Source of the DNA: CBDCZY01 sp965224745 | GTDB taxonomy: Bacteria > Pseudomonadota > Gammaproteobacteria > Methylococcales > Methylomonadaceae | Length of the DNA stretch: 64,000 bases | Direction: 5' to 3' | Assembly: GCA_965224745.1 (NCBI GenBank) | Contig: CBDCZY010000002.1 | Coordinates: 682,001 to 746,000 of the forward strand | Part shown: positions 35,223 through 44,423 of the stretch, piece by piece | How positions within the stretch are numbered: the stretch's first letter is position 1 | Layout: each line of letters opens with the position of its first letter | Position numbers and translations under genes: made by a program | Notes under the pieces: generated by a model | Database searches by the model: none | The model's input: only the letters and a program-made list of their open reading frames with translations | Told to the model about the DNA's origin: nothing

Positions 35223-36401
35223 TTAACCTGAACGCCGACTATTCAACATACTTTGTTGAAAAAGATTGTCATTATTCCAAAACTCCCCTCCCAACAACTC
35301 ACCGATCTCTTGTTTAATGCGGGGATGCCTTTCTGATTCGAAGAATAAATTATCGACTAAACCGGAATGATAAAATCGCTCGATCATCGCATACATCGTA
35401 TCAAACCCTCTATCATGATCTACTGCATCAATCGAATGCAACTTCGGATCATTTTCTTGTTGAGCCACTAACGCAGGATGCAAACGGTCAGCCATACGTT
35501 CAGCAGTTTTTACGGCGAAAAAAAAACCTGAAGAGAAAACAGGGTCCAAAAAACCGCCAGCATCCCCAATACAGACATACCTAAGACCAAACCGTAACTT
35601 ATTTTTATAGCTAAAATCTGCTTCAGCTTTGATACCATCGAGTGACTCTGCACGTAGCAACAATTCGGTCAAATAGGGCGACTTTTGCACATAATGTTGA
35701 AATAAGCCTTCATTGGTAAAACCCTCCGGCCGTTGTCCTCTAACCACCAACCCAATGCTAAGCCGTCTATTCGTTAAAGGAATGAGCCAAAACCAACCGA
35801 TATCTTGTAGCAGCACTTTGATTTTGCCTGTTGCAAACAAAGCTTCAGCTAATTTAGATTCATGGCAGTGAAAATGTTGATATAAGGCAAAAGAACCTAA
35901 GTTCCTATACCGCTCCAAACTTTTTTGTAACCTTCCCATCAGAGCATTTCGACCAGTCGCATCAACAAAATATCGAGCTTTATATTTGCTCTGATTGGTC
36001 TCCACAGAAACACTATCAGGGGTACAATTCACCTTTGAGACAGCTTCTCTTTGTCTCGTTTGCGCACCCTTTCGTTCAGCATTTGAGAAAAGCTTAGCAT
36101 CAAACTGTGCTCGATCTATTTGATATGGATTGAACTTTTGCTGGAGAGAAAAAGTTGCTTGCTTGCCACTCGCTTCATCAATAAATTCTGCACCACATTT
36201 TGACAAATTACCTTCAGACCAATCGATACCAATCCGCTTCATAACTGGTTCGATCATTGGCATCATCGATTCTCCTATATGGAATCTAGGATGCTGTTGT
36301 TTTTCAAGCAATAGAACTTTATGACCATATTGAGCCAAAATCGTAGCTGCTGTGGAACCTGCCGGACCTCCTCCAGCGATAATGACATCTAGCTTATTCA
36401 T
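35223..36401 (-). CDS. FAD-dependent halogenase-like oxidoreductase
   Basis: This 392-residue flavoprotein has GGGPAGSTAAT at 10-20, HPRFHIGESMMP, K68 in NLSKCGAEF at the catalytic-lysine position, and GDAGGFLDPVFSSGF, which fits FxxPxxSxG. WFWLIP (in DIGWFWLIPL) matches the halogenase motif WxWxIP exactly. The start at ATG 36401 is preferred over TTG 36419 because of the AGGA 6 bases before it. It is the first gene of the flavoprotein-lipoprotein-flavoprotein cluster. No flavin reductase, carrier protein or biosynthetic enzyme lies beside it. The motif evidence is good, but some non-halogenating relatives carry similar sequences. Confidence 0.68.
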   Translation of the reverse strand: MNKLDVIIAGGGPAGSTAATILAQYGHKVLLLEKQQHPRFHIGESMMPMIEPVMKRIGIDWSEGNLSKCGAEFIDEASGKQATFSLQQKFNPYQIDRAQFDAKLFSNAERKGAQTRQREAVSKVNCTPDSVSVETNQSKYKARYFVDATGRNALMGRLQKSLERYRNLGSFALYQHFHCHESKLAEALFATGKIKVLLQDIGWFWLIPLTNRRLSIGLVVRGQRPEGFTNEGLFQHYVQKSPYLTELLLRAESLDGIKAEADFSYKNKLRFGLRYVCIGDAGGFLDPVFSSGFFFAVKTAERMADRLHPALVAQQENDPKLHSIDAVDHDRGFDTMYAMIERFYHSGLVDNLFFESERHPRIKQEIGELLGGEFWNNDNLFQQSMLNSRRSG

Positions 36402-36599
36402 TGGTATTCCTAGTAACAATTATAGAGATTAGTTTGATCTATCTCTTCAATAAGTCAACTCAGTTAGAACACAATTTTGTTGTACTCCTTAAAGTCGCTA
36501 GTTTTTTTCATAACAAGTTACTTATTTTAGAAACAGAGAAATGCAGACAGTCAACCCACGGCATGTGAACGAAAAGCAAGGACACTCAAGTCATTTAAT

Positions 36600-37496
36600 T
36601 CATTCTTCATTGGTGATACCATGCGGAACATGGGCTGTTGCTACTAAATCGCTGGCCGCTTCACAATGTCCTTTCTGATCATCGAAAAAAATGTCAGCAC
36701 CAAACGCCCCCAAAAACGCTGACTTGGTCATACCACCTAGAAATAAGGCTTCGTCGATCCGAATATTCCAAGCCCTGAACGTTCTCACTACACGTTCATG
36801 AGCAGGGGCCGCACGGGCGGTCACTAAAGCGGTTCGAATGGGTGAATGAATTTCATCAAATTGTGCCTGAATATGATGCAGCGCGGCTAAAAACCCTTTG
36901 AAAGGCCCGCCTAACATCGGTTTTTTGGCTTCTGCTTTTTCGTTTTTAGCAAATGCATCCAGCCCTTTTTTCTGATAAATCCGCTCAGACTCATCAGAAA
37001 ACAATACCGCATCACCATCGAAAGCAATTTTTAATTGGTCTGTTTGTGGCTGATTTTGGGAACCGGATAGTATGGTCGCAGCGGCAAACCCTGCATTCAA
37101 TGCCTTGCTCACATCTTCTGCATTAGATGATAAAAAAAGGTGTGCGCCAAATGGTTTGATGTAACCATACGGCGAAATACCGCTGGTAAATGCTGCCCGC
37201 GTTATGTTCAAACGGTGATGTTCTATAGAGTTGAAAACCCTGAGGCCGGTATCGGCGCTGTTCTGAGACAACAAAATAATTTCCACAAGCGATTGATTTG
37301 GCAATATCTCATTGATCGCCAGTAATTTTTTTACCAACAGGTAACCAAATCCCGGCTCAAGGATATCATCCTCATGATCAATTTGATAAGTACAATAAGC
37401 CTCTTTACCTTGTGTTTCAAAAATACGATGAGATTCATCCAGATCGAACAATGCCCGGGAAGAAATGGCAACTACTAATTTTTGCTGTTTTGACAT
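36600..37496 (-). CDS. Cytosolic-type 5'-nucleotidase
   Basis: The protein belongs to the 5'-nucleotidase family (NT5C1-like, HAD superfamily). KLVVAISSRALFDLDES begins the domain; IAFDGDAVLFSDESERIY holds the nucleophile aspartates; ALVTARAAPAHERVVRTFRAW and FFDDQKGHCE complete the HAD motifs. In animals relatives hydrolyse AMP; substrate here is unproven. The frame extends upstream to 37547, but ATG 37496 (MSKQQKLVVAISSRALF) fits family starts and gives 298 residues. It is divergent from the small membrane protein gene at 37560. Confidence 0.85.
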   Translation of the reverse strand: MSKQQKLVVAISSRALFDLDESHRIFETQGKEAYCTYQIDHEDDILEPGFGYLLVKKLLAINEILPNQSLVEIILLSQNSADTGLRVFNSIEHHRLNITRAAFTSGISPYGYIKPFGAHLFLSSNAEDVSKALNAGFAAATILSGSQNQPQTDQLKIAFDGDAVLFSDESERIYQKKGLDAFAKNEKAEAKKPMLGGPFKGFLAALHHIQAQFDEIHSPIRTALVTARAAPAHERVVRTFRAWNIRIDEALFLGGMTKSAFLGAFGADIFFDDQKGHCEAASDLVATAHVPHGITNEE

Positions 37497-37519
37497 ATCT
37501 TTTCTATACAATACGCTTT

Positions 37520-37539
37520 GGAGCGAGGATTCAATAACG
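37520..37539. repeat. Solo end of a type A repeat
   Basis: GGAGCGAGGATTCAATAACG matches the terminal repeat of the type A elements (compare 9229-9248 reversed). No opposite end is visible. It lies in the 63-base gap between two divergent genes, at the likely promoter of both. Confidence 0.6.
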
Positions 37540-37559
37540 TCATTCATTCGTTGAAGAAT

Positions 37560-38066
37560 ATGATCGCAATACTATACTCTTTAAGATCACTCAATTTATC
37601 AACCAAAATCCAATTACTACTATTTTTCTATCATAAGATCGTGAGCCTACCCTATTCAGCCATTAAAATAAAACATGCCGAGAATGGGGATCCCGTCACT
37701 CAAGGGTTACTAGACAGAATACCGAACAATATAAAACAATCCTTTAGTGAAGAGCAGTTGCATGGGTTGAAAATCGCGTTGAACCAGCAAAAATGGCGTC
37801 AACATCCGATTGATTTAAGAACCTCTATCCCCTTCTGGCGTTGGCGTTTTTATTTTGTATTGGTTGCTGGCAAAGATCTTAGGAATGTTTCTAGACAGCG
37901 AGAACTATTTTTCCATAGAACAGAAATATTTTTCCTCACTTTATTTATTTTTATGTGTGTAGTATTCGGCTTATTAATAATTTATTTGGTTAAATCATTT
38001 TTAGGTATCGATATTTTCGATAATTTTTCATTGGGAATTTTCAACTGGTTTAAAAGCCTTTTTTAA
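37560..38066 (+). CDS. Small membrane protein of unknown function
   Basis: The frame is open from TTG 37518, which lies inside a solo repeat end; ATG 37560 is a more credible start (168 residues). Features are IPNNIKQSFSEEQLHGLKIAL followed by HPIDLRTSIPFWRWRFYFVLVAGKDLRN, then a strong transmembrane helix (LTLFIFMCVVFGLLIIYLV) near the C-terminus. The segment with basic and aromatic residues before the helix recurs, as I recall, in short hypothetical proteins of other proteobacteria, but no role is known. Confidence 0.6.
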   Translation: MIAILYSLRSLNLSTKIQLLLFFYHKIVSLPYSAIKIKHAENGDPVTQGLLDRIPNNIKQSFSEEQLHGLKIALNQQKWRQHPIDLRTSIPFWRWRFYFVLVAGKDLRNVSRQRELFFHRTEIFFLTLFIFMCVVFGLLIIYLVKSFLGIDIFDNFSLGIFNWFKSLF

Positions 38067-38205
38067 CCCACCAAACCGCTTGCAAAACTACAAGCCTCTT
38101 TCAAACACTCATACCTCAAGGAAGCTAAAAAACATCTTTTCTGGACATGCGACCTCATGTCATAGATACTCTTAGCAAAAATTATTATGTTAATGAGGAG
38201 AAGAA

Positions 38206-38991
38206 ATGGGTTTTTTGCAAGACAAGCGTATTTTAATTGTCGGCTTGGCCAGTAACCGCTCAATTGCCTGGGGCATTGCACAAGCCATGCATAGAGAAGG
38301 TGCTGAGCTAGCATTCACCTATCAAAATGAAAAATTAAAGAGTCGCGTTGAAAAGATGGCTGAAGAATGTGATTCCAGCCTAATGGTTGAATGCGATGTA
38401 AGTAGTGATGAGAATATCGAAAATGTTTTCACTTATTTAGAACAGAATTGGGATGGACTTGACGGCATCATTCATTCGGTTGCTTTTGCACCTAGAGAAG
38501 CGCTGGAAGGAAGTTATCTGGATGCTGTAACCCGAGAAAACTTCCGAATTGCCCACGACATCAGTGCCTATAGCTTTGCCGCTTTGGCTAAAGCGGGAAA
38601 AAAAATGATGATGGGTCGATCCGGCGCTCTTTTGACATTGAGTTATCTCGGCGCTGAAAGAGTCATTCCAAACTACAACGTAATGGGACTTGCTAAAGCC
38701 AGCCTGGAAGCAAATGTACGTTACATGGCGCAATCTCTTGGCCCTGAAGGAATTCGGGTCAATGCTGTATCTGCTGGCCCCATCAAGACTCTGGCGGCCG
38801 CTGGGATCAATAATTTCAAAGAGATGTTAAGTAAAGCGGCAGATGCTTCACCCATGAAAAAAAATGTTTCTATTGATGAAGTAGGCAACGCAGCAGCATT
38901 TTTGTGCTCCGATCTTGCTTCAGGTATAACAGGGGAAATCCTTTATGTCGATGCTGGATATAATATTACTGGACTGGCTTCTACCACTTAA
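38206..38991 (+). CDS. fabI: Enoyl-ACP reductase (NADH)
   Basis: FabI reduces trans-2-enoyl-ACP in fatty acid synthesis. The 261-residue protein has the nucleotide-binding GLASNRSIAWGIA (13-25), CDVSSDENI, HSVAFAPREAL, and the catalytic Y147, Y157 and K164 in the YLGAERVIPNYNVMGLAKAS region. E. coli Gly93, a triclosan-contact residue, is alanine here. A good ribosome site (GAGGAG) precedes ATG 38206. It is monocistronic, with a two-way terminator after it. Confidence 0.97.
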   Translation: MGFLQDKRILIVGLASNRSIAWGIAQAMHREGAELAFTYQNEKLKSRVEKMAEECDSSLMVECDVSSDENIENVFTYLEQNWDGLDGIIHSVAFAPREALEGSYLDAVTRENFRIAHDISAYSFAALAKAGKKMMMGRSGALLTLSYLGAERVIPNYNVMGLAKASLEANVRYMAQSLGPEGIRVNAVSAGPIKTLAAAGINNFKEMLSKAADASPMKKNVSIDEVGNAAAFLCSDLASGITGEILYVDAGYNITGLASTT

Positions 38992-39003
38992 CTAGCTCTG
39001 TTT

Positions 39004-39041
39004 TTGCTGGCCTGGCGTTCCTAAAATAACCTGGCCAGCAA
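39004..39041. terminator. Bidirectional terminator between fabI and ppiD
   Basis: TTGCTGGCCTGG pairs with CCTGGCCAGCAA (12 bases, one mismatch) around a 14-base loop. It lies between the ends of fabI (plus) and ppiD (minus) and is followed by T-rich sequence on the plus strand, so it can end both transcripts. Confidence 0.8.
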
Positions 39042-39053
39042 GCTTCTAATTTT

Positions 39054-40925
39054 CTAATTGTTAACATGGCGCTCAACATCTGCATTGGCCTCCAGGTGAC
39101 GCAAAACAGCACTAAACTCACCTTGGGCATTCAGTCTTGCGATGTTCGCTAAAATCATATCTTTCTGCTTCTCCTCCTCTGCAGTCATTTCTCCATCATA
39201 CACAGCTGTCAATCTAACAATCGCTTGATCACCACTTGCAAGCGCAACTTTTACGTCAACCGGCTTGTTTTTTTCGGGTTTAGATGCCTTAAAAACCGCC
39301 TGATTAAGCTCCCACGCCAACTTATTGTTGGTTCGCTTGTATTTAGAGGATTTTGTATGCTTTAGTTTTTCAGATTTAGCTAATGCTTCAAGGCTTTTTC
39401 CTTTTTCTAACTGATCAAAAATATTATCCAGTTTTTCTTTGGTTATTTTTTCTGACTGTTCTTTTCGCCACGCAGACTCAACCTTCTTTTTGACACTATC
39501 GAACGTCAAGGTACTGGCTTCTTTATGCTCTGCCACTCTTAAAACCACAACTCTATTTTCTGTGATTTCAATAACTTCGCTATTGTTCCCTTCTAATACA
39601 TCCTTAGAAAAAGCAGCCTGTCTAACAACTTTTTCCGCAGCAATACCCGTACCTTTGTCACCACTGAATAATGAAGATTTCTTGATCACTAACCCTGTAG
39701 CCTCTGACGCAACACTCAGGTTATCAGGGGTCTCATAGCTGACCTCAGCCAGCTTTTCTCCCAATTCGTAAAATGTATTTTCCGCACTATTTCTTTGATA
39801 ATCGCCAGTTAATTGTTCTTTTGCTTGCTCGAATGATTTAGTTTTGGAAGCTTCTAGCTCAGTCACTTTGATCAAATGGTAGCCGAAACTGGTTTTAACT
39901 GGTTCGGAGACTTCATTTTGGTTAAGTCCAAAAGCTGCTTTTTCAAAAGATTTTTCCATCACGCCAGGCATTAGCAAACCTAAATCACCACCTTTAGTTG
40001 CAGTCAATTTGTCATCTGAAAACTTTGTAGCCAGTGCTGCAAAATCTTCTGCGCTGAGTTGTTTCTTTATCTGAGCTAGTTTTTCTTTTGCAGCCTTAAT
40101 TACTTTATCGTCCGCATCGTCCGCGACTTTGATAAGGATATGACTAATTTTCCGTCTTTCAGGGGTACTATAGGCTTGCTTTTGTTCCTCATAGAAGGTT
40201 TTGAGCTGCTCTTCTGTGACACTCACTTTTTTTGCTAACTCGTCAGTTGATAGCTCCAAATACTCAATAGAGACTTGTTCAGGTGTTTTATACGTATCGC
40301 TGTGATTTTGGAAATAATCTACCAGTAGTTTCTCATCTATCTTCCCTTTATGCTCAATCAAAGGAACCGTGACGTATTCAAATTGACGTTGCTGATTTTG
40401 AATTTTATAAAATAAGTTAATATCATAATTTGTGGCAAAACCGCTCTCCAGGATACCCTTCTGGAATTGTTCCATTTGTATGGCTTTCCTAACTTTTTCT
40501 ATAAATTGACCTGATGTCATACCTTGACTTGCCAAAGTGCTTTGATATTGACTTTTGTTAAATTTTCCATCCGTTTGAAAATAGGGAAGCGATTTAACAA
40601 AGCTTTTAGCCGCCTCATCCGGTATAACCAAATCATTGTCTTGAGTATATTGTAATAGCACTTCATCACGAATCAGTTTTTCTAACGCTTGTTTTTTCAG
40701 AATATCCTCATCAATGTTGGCACGAGCAAACTGTTGCCGATATTGTTCATAAGCCAAATTGACGTTGCGTTGAAAAAACTCTTGTCCTCCTACGACAACA
40801 ACCGGCGTTTCTTTGCCAACATCCACATAATTTTGAATACCCCAAAGAGCAAAAGGAACTCCAATAATGACCAAAAGAATCCAAGAAAGAAAACCTTGGG
40901 AATACTCTCTAATTTTTAGCAGCAT
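39054..40925 (-). CDS. ppiD: Periplasmic chaperone PpiD (parvulin-type)
   Basis: This 623-residue protein is anchored by one N-terminal helix (about residues 14-33, FLSWILLVIIGVPFALWGI). SurA-like N-domain helices follow, then a parvulin domain in the middle (PERRKISHILIK ... GGDLGLLMPGVM ... NEVSEPVKTSFGYHLIKVT), and a helical C-terminal domain. PpiD assists release of newly exported proteins at the Sec translocon. The order hupB-tRNA-ppiD is conserved in gammaproteobacteria, where ppiD often follows lon-hupB. A terminator after the tRNAs leaves about 50 bases for its own promoter. Confidence 0.95.
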   Translation of the reverse strand: MLLKIREYSQGFLSWILLVIIGVPFALWGIQNYVDVGKETPVVVVGGQEFFQRNVNLAYEQYRQQFARANIDEDILKKQALEKLIRDEVLLQYTQDNDLVIPDEAAKSFVKSLPYFQTDGKFNKSQYQSTLASQGMTSGQFIEKVRKAIQMEQFQKGILESGFATNYDINLFYKIQNQQRQFEYVTVPLIEHKGKIDEKLLVDYFQNHSDTYKTPEQVSIEYLELSTDELAKKVSVTEEQLKTFYEEQKQAYSTPERRKISHILIKVADDADDKVIKAAKEKLAQIKKQLSAEDFAALATKFSDDKLTATKGGDLGLLMPGVMEKSFEKAAFGLNQNEVSEPVKTSFGYHLIKVTELEASKTKSFEQAKEQLTGDYQRNSAENTFYELGEKLAEVSYETPDNLSVASEATGLVIKKSSLFSGDKGTGIAAEKVVRQAAFSKDVLEGNNSEVIEITENRVVVLRVAEHKEASTLTFDSVKKKVESAWRKEQSEKITKEKLDNIFDQLEKGKSLEALAKSEKLKHTKSSKYKRTNNKLAWELNQAVFKASKPEKNKPVDVKVALASGDQAIVRLTAVYDGEMTAEEEKQKDMILANIARLNAQGEFSAVLRHLEANADVERHVNN

Positions 40926-40973
40926 TTTTTTAACCTAAATCTCTGTTACCTGAAACAAATGAGCTTGGGAACT

Positions 40974-41010
40974 AAAAAAAAACCTCGAAACGTTAATCGA
41001 ATCGAGGTTG
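40974..41010 (-). terminator. Terminator of the hupB/tRNA transcript
   Basis: On the minus strand AACCTCGA and TCGAGGTT form an 8-bp stem followed by nine T residues. It lies 7 bases after the tRNA-Asp 3' end, a strong Rho-independent site. Confidence 0.88.
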
Positions 41011-41016
41011 TATTGA

Positions 41017-41093
41017 TGGCGGAGTGGACGGGACTCGAACCCGCGACCCCCGGCGTGACAGGCCGGTATTCTAACCAACTGAACTACCACTCC
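41017..41093 (-). tRNA. tRNA-Asp (GTC)
   Basis: A 77-nt cloverleaf with encoded CCA. The acceptor stem GGAGTGG pairs with CCACTCC, the anticodon loop is CTGTCAC (anticodon GTC), and the T arm contains GGTTCGAGTCC. It is encoded 5 bases after tRNA-Val on the minus strand. Confidence 0.96.
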
Positions 41094-41098
41094 TGATT

Positions 41099-41174
41099 TG
41101 GTGGGTGCTGAGGGGATCGAACCCCCGACCCTCGCCTTGTAAGGGCGATGCTCTCCCAGCTGAGCTAAGCACCC
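41099..41174 (-). tRNA. tRNA-Val (TAC)
   Basis: A 76-nt cloverleaf with encoded CCA. The acceptor stem GGGTGCT pairs with AGCACCC, the D arm is AGCTCAGCTGGGAGAGC, the anticodon loop is CTTACAA (anticodon TAC), and the T arm is GGTTCGATCCC. It lies 11 bases after the hupB stop. Confidence 0.96.
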
Positions 41175-41185
41175 GGGCAAGCTGT

Positions 41186-41458
41186 CTAGTTTACTGCATC
41201 TTTTAGTGATTTACCAGCCTTAAAAGATGGAATTTTCGCCGCAGCAATGGTGATTTCTCTTCCCGTTTGAGGGTTCCGACCCATTCGTTCAGCTCTGTCT
41301 TTTACAGAAAAAGTACCAAAGCCAATTAAAGTGACCGATTCACCGCTTTTCATAGCATTCGTAATACTGTCTACTACTGCATCCAATGCTCGGCCAGCGT
41401 CCGCTTTAGTCATTTCAGCCGAAGCAGCTATAGCATCAATCAATTCCGATTTATTCAT
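41186..41458 (-). CDS. hupB: DNA-binding protein HU-beta
   Basis: This 90-residue histone-like protein has MNKSELIDAIAASAEMTKADA at the N-terminus, then GFGTFSVKDRAERMGRNPQTGREI, the HU/IHF DNA-binding arm with the intercalating proline, and PSFKAGKSLKDAV at the end. The RNPQTG arm identifies HU rather than IHF. It packs DNA as a dimer in the nucleoid. Position upstream of the tRNAs and ppiD supports hupB over hupA. Confidence 0.96.
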   Translation of the reverse strand: MNKSELIDAIAASAEMTKADAGRALDAVVDSITNAMKSGESVTLIGFGTFSVKDRAERMGRNPQTGREITIAAAKIPSFKAGKSLKDAVN

Positions 41459-41673
41459 TTATCCCCCTGTAATTAAAAAATTATTACACTCAAAGTGTTA
41501 GATCGCAAAGAAGTTAAAATTAAGCCGACTAACCGTCTTAAGTTATAGCAGTACCGTTCAGAGCATGTCAAGGCTTGATGTCTTCTAGTTCCGCAACCAT
41601 TCTTGTGTCACTCGAATAATAAAGTGTAGCTTTCGAATAAAATCAAATCTTTATTGAACATTGTTCTAGCATT
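41459..41673. other. Gap between ppk and hupB
   Basis: The 215 bases hold the hupB promoter region. I see no gene, repeat or strong hairpin. The conserved neighbour lon, usual upstream of hupB, is absent; ppk occupies its place. Confidence 0.5.
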
Positions 41674-43767
41674 TTACATCTGTTTGGTTATTTCTTCCAA
41701 TAATTCTGATTGTGCCTCTAACCTGGCTTCACCTTGTGGTTTGACTCGTTCATAATGACCGTCTGGCTGTAACGACCACGCTTGTGAATCATCATTTAAA
41801 TAGCATTTTAATTCTTTTATAACCCTTTCTTTTAGTTTATTATTTTCAATGGGAAAGCAAACTTCTACACGCCTGAACATATTTCTTGCCATTAAATCAG
41901 CACTTGAAGCATAAACTTCTTTTTCTCCTAAATTTTCAAAAAAATAAACACGAGCGTGCTCTAAAAATCTACCAATAATTGAGGTCACTTCGATATTGTC
42001 TGAAACACCTGGAATTCCTGGCTTTAAACAGCAAATTCCCCTTACTATCAATTTAATCTTCACTCCTGCATGAGAAGCTTGATAAAGGGCTTTAATAATT
42101 TCTGCTTCGACCACCGAATTAACTTTGATAATAATGCTGGCTTTTTTCCCTTGAGCAGCGTATCTGGCCTCGCGATCAATTTTTTCAATGAGCAACTTGT
42201 GAAGTGTAAAAGGTGATTGCAATAATTTGTTGAGCTTTGAAACCTTACCTAGACTGGTCAGCTGCACAAAAACCCGTTGCACATCTTCAGTCAATTCACG
42301 ATTACAAGAAAATAACCCGTAGTCAGTATAAAGACGTGCTGTACTGGGATGGTAATTCCCAGTACCCAAATGTACGTAACTTCTGAGCTTTTTGCCTTCT
42401 TTTCTAAGTACCAGGCACATTTTGGCATGGGTTTTATAACCTACCACACCGTATACAACATGGGCGGCGGCTTCTTGCAGTCGGTTAGCCAAGTCAATAT
42501 TGGCTTGTTCATCAAAACGGGCACGTAATTCAATAACCACGGTTACTTCAACCCCTGCTTTAGCAGCTTTTACCAGAGCATCAACGATCGGTGAGTTTGG
42601 ACCTGTCCGGTATAACGTCTGCTTGATTGTTAAGACATTAGAGTCTTGGGCAGCCTGACGGATAAAATCGATAACGGGCGTAAAAGAATCATAAGGATGA
42701 TGCAATAAAATATCCTGCTTTTTGATCGCATCAAAAATACTTTTATTGCGTGAGAGTTGACCCTGTACAAATGGTTTAAACGGGGGAAATTTGAGATCAG
42801 GGCGATCAATCATCGAATTAACTGAGTACATTCGATTAAGGTTCACTGGGCCATCAACCAGAAACAGTGTTCCTTGATCAATACCAAAAACAGCCAACAA
42901 GAAATCGACCGTTTCTTCCGGACAATTATCAGCCACTTCCAAACGCACAGCATCGCCATAGTTACGCATGGCTAACTCGCCTTCAACAGCATGCAATAAA
43001 TCATCTATTTCTTCTTCGTCCACAAAAAAATCACTGTTCCTGGTAACCCGAAACTGGTAGCAGCCTTTCACCGACATTCCATGAAATAACTCGCCGACAA
43101 AGGCGTGTATGATAGATGACAAGAATACGAAATCGTGAGCCCCACCCTCTGTCTCATTTGTAGGAAGCTGCACGATCCTTGGCAATGAGCGTGGCGCTTG
43201 CAAGATGGCTCGACCGCTATTACGGCCAAAGGCATCTTTGCCAGTCAAAGAAATAATAAAGTTAAGACTTTTATTCAAGATACGTGGAAATGGATGGGCC
43301 GAATCAAGACCAACCGGCGATAGTATCGGGGACAACTCTTGATTAAAAAAACCAGCTAACCATTTTTGTTGTTTTTCTGTCCATTTATCTCGACGAATAA
43401 AGCGAATTCCATTATCCTCAAGCAAAGGCAGTAAAACTGAGTTCAAGACCTGGTACTGCTCCTGAACCAACTCATGCGCTTTTATGCTGATACCATCCAA
43501 CTGCTCATTTGGAGTTAGTCCATCGGTGCTTAGTGTATTAGGATCCATCGACGCCATTTGCAAGATACTGGCGACCCTAACTTCAAAAAACTCATCCAAA
43601 TTTGAGCAAGAAATACATAGGAAATTTAGCCGCTCGAGTAACGGCACGCGATCATCGGTTGCCTGTTCCAACACTCTTTTATTAAACTCTAACAAACTGA
43701 GCTCTCGATTAATAAAATATTCTGGCTTATTTAGATCCAGCATCTCTTCAGCCGTACTCTCCGTCAT
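41674..43767 (-). CDS. ppk: Polyphosphate kinase 1
   Basis: Ppk1 makes polyphosphate from ATP reversibly. The 697 residues include the N-terminal domain (YFINRELSLLEFNKRVLEQA), the head domain, and two HKD/phospholipase D-like domains. GYKTHAKMCLVLR has the autophosphorylated histidine, and YVHLGTGNYHPSTARLYTDYG and SSADLMARNMFRRVEVCFPI carry the other active-site residues. It overlaps the upstream methyltransferase by 4 bases and belongs to the operon whose first gene is now broken by insertion elements. Confidence 0.96.
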   Translation of the reverse strand: MTESTAEEMLDLNKPEYFINRELSLLEFNKRVLEQATDDRVPLLERLNFLCISCSNLDEFFEVRVASILQMASMDPNTLSTDGLTPNEQLDGISIKAHELVQEQYQVLNSVLLPLLEDNGIRFIRRDKWTEKQQKWLAGFFNQELSPILSPVGLDSAHPFPRILNKSLNFIISLTGKDAFGRNSGRAILQAPRSLPRIVQLPTNETEGGAHDFVFLSSIIHAFVGELFHGMSVKGCYQFRVTRNSDFFVDEEEIDDLLHAVEGELAMRNYGDAVRLEVADNCPEETVDFLLAVFGIDQGTLFLVDGPVNLNRMYSVNSMIDRPDLKFPPFKPFVQGQLSRNKSIFDAIKKQDILLHHPYDSFTPVIDFIRQAAQDSNVLTIKQTLYRTGPNSPIVDALVKAAKAGVEVTVVIELRARFDEQANIDLANRLQEAAAHVVYGVVGYKTHAKMCLVLRKEGKKLRSYVHLGTGNYHPSTARLYTDYGLFSCNRELTEDVQRVFVQLTSLGKVSKLNKLLQSPFTLHKLLIEKIDREARYAAQGKKASIIIKVNSVVEAEIIKALYQASHAGVKIKLIVRGICCLKPGIPGVSDNIEVTSIIGRFLEHARVYFFENLGEKEVYASSADLMARNMFRRVEVCFPIENNKLKERVIKELKCYLNDDSQAWSLQPDGHYERVKPQGEARLEAQSELLEEITKQM

Positions 43768-44423
43768 GTCAACCGTCCTGAAACAAATACGTGCCTGTCA
43801 CTAACTTGCTCGACAGAAAAATCTAGGCTTGCGTCAGCAAGTTGTTGATTAATTTCATCTAGAGTAAACGCAGCCAAAAGCGAGTGGAAAAAATCTTGCT
43901 GAAGAATTTCTGGTTCATTCTCAGTATATTGAATAACTAATTGCATTGCATCCATCTTATTAGAAGGTCTGATCAAGTCCATAATGTATAATTGACTTCC
44001 AGGCTGACCTGCACTTTTTATACTCTGCCATAATATGGTTGGGTCATGCAAATGATGCAACAAACTGTTGCTGAAGATAATGTCATAGTTTTGATTTGGC
44101 CATTGATGGTTAGGCAAAACACCTAGAATGAAGCGCAAGTTGCTATGAATTTTTTCATCAGTCAACTTTCGACCATACTCAATCATCTGCTGCGATCCAT
44201 CTATGGCATCAATTCTTGCATTTGGAAAAGCGGCCGAAAAGCGTCTTGAAATATCCCCTGGACCACACCCTAGATCAAGCGCAGAAAAAGTCGACTCTTT
44301 TGTTTCTAACGATTGAATAATCAGTTCGATAAAATGGTTATGCGGCTTTGCAAAATCAGCTTGAGCATACGCCATGACTTGTTTTTCTTCTACCATTAAC
44401 TCTGGTTCTAGCTGTCTATCCAT
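43764..44423 (-). CDS. SAM-dependent methyltransferase
   Basis: This class I methyltransferase has motif I ALDLGCGPGDISRRF, an acidic motif II IDAIDGSQQMI, and IIFSNSLLHHLHDP (motif IV and post-motif of small-molecule methyltransferases). The open frame extends to 44486, but AAGGA 8 bases before ATG 44423 gives the better start (219 residues), overlapping the end of the split desulfhydrase gene by 8 bases. Substrate unknown. It overlaps ppk by 4 bases. Because the upstream gene is broken by two elements, its transcription may now depend on a promoter in the insertion element. Confidence 0.82.
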   Translation of the reverse strand: MDRQLEPELMVEEKQVMAYAQADFAKPHNHFIELIIQSLETKESTFSALDLGCGPGDISRRFSAAFPNARIDAIDGSQQMIEYGRKLTDEKIHSNLRFILGVLPNHQWPNQNYDIIFSNSLLHHLHDPTILWQSIKSAGQPGSQLYIMDLIRPSNKMDAMQLVIQYTENEPEILQQDFFHSLLAAFTLDEINQQLADASLDFSVEQVSDRHVFVSGRLT

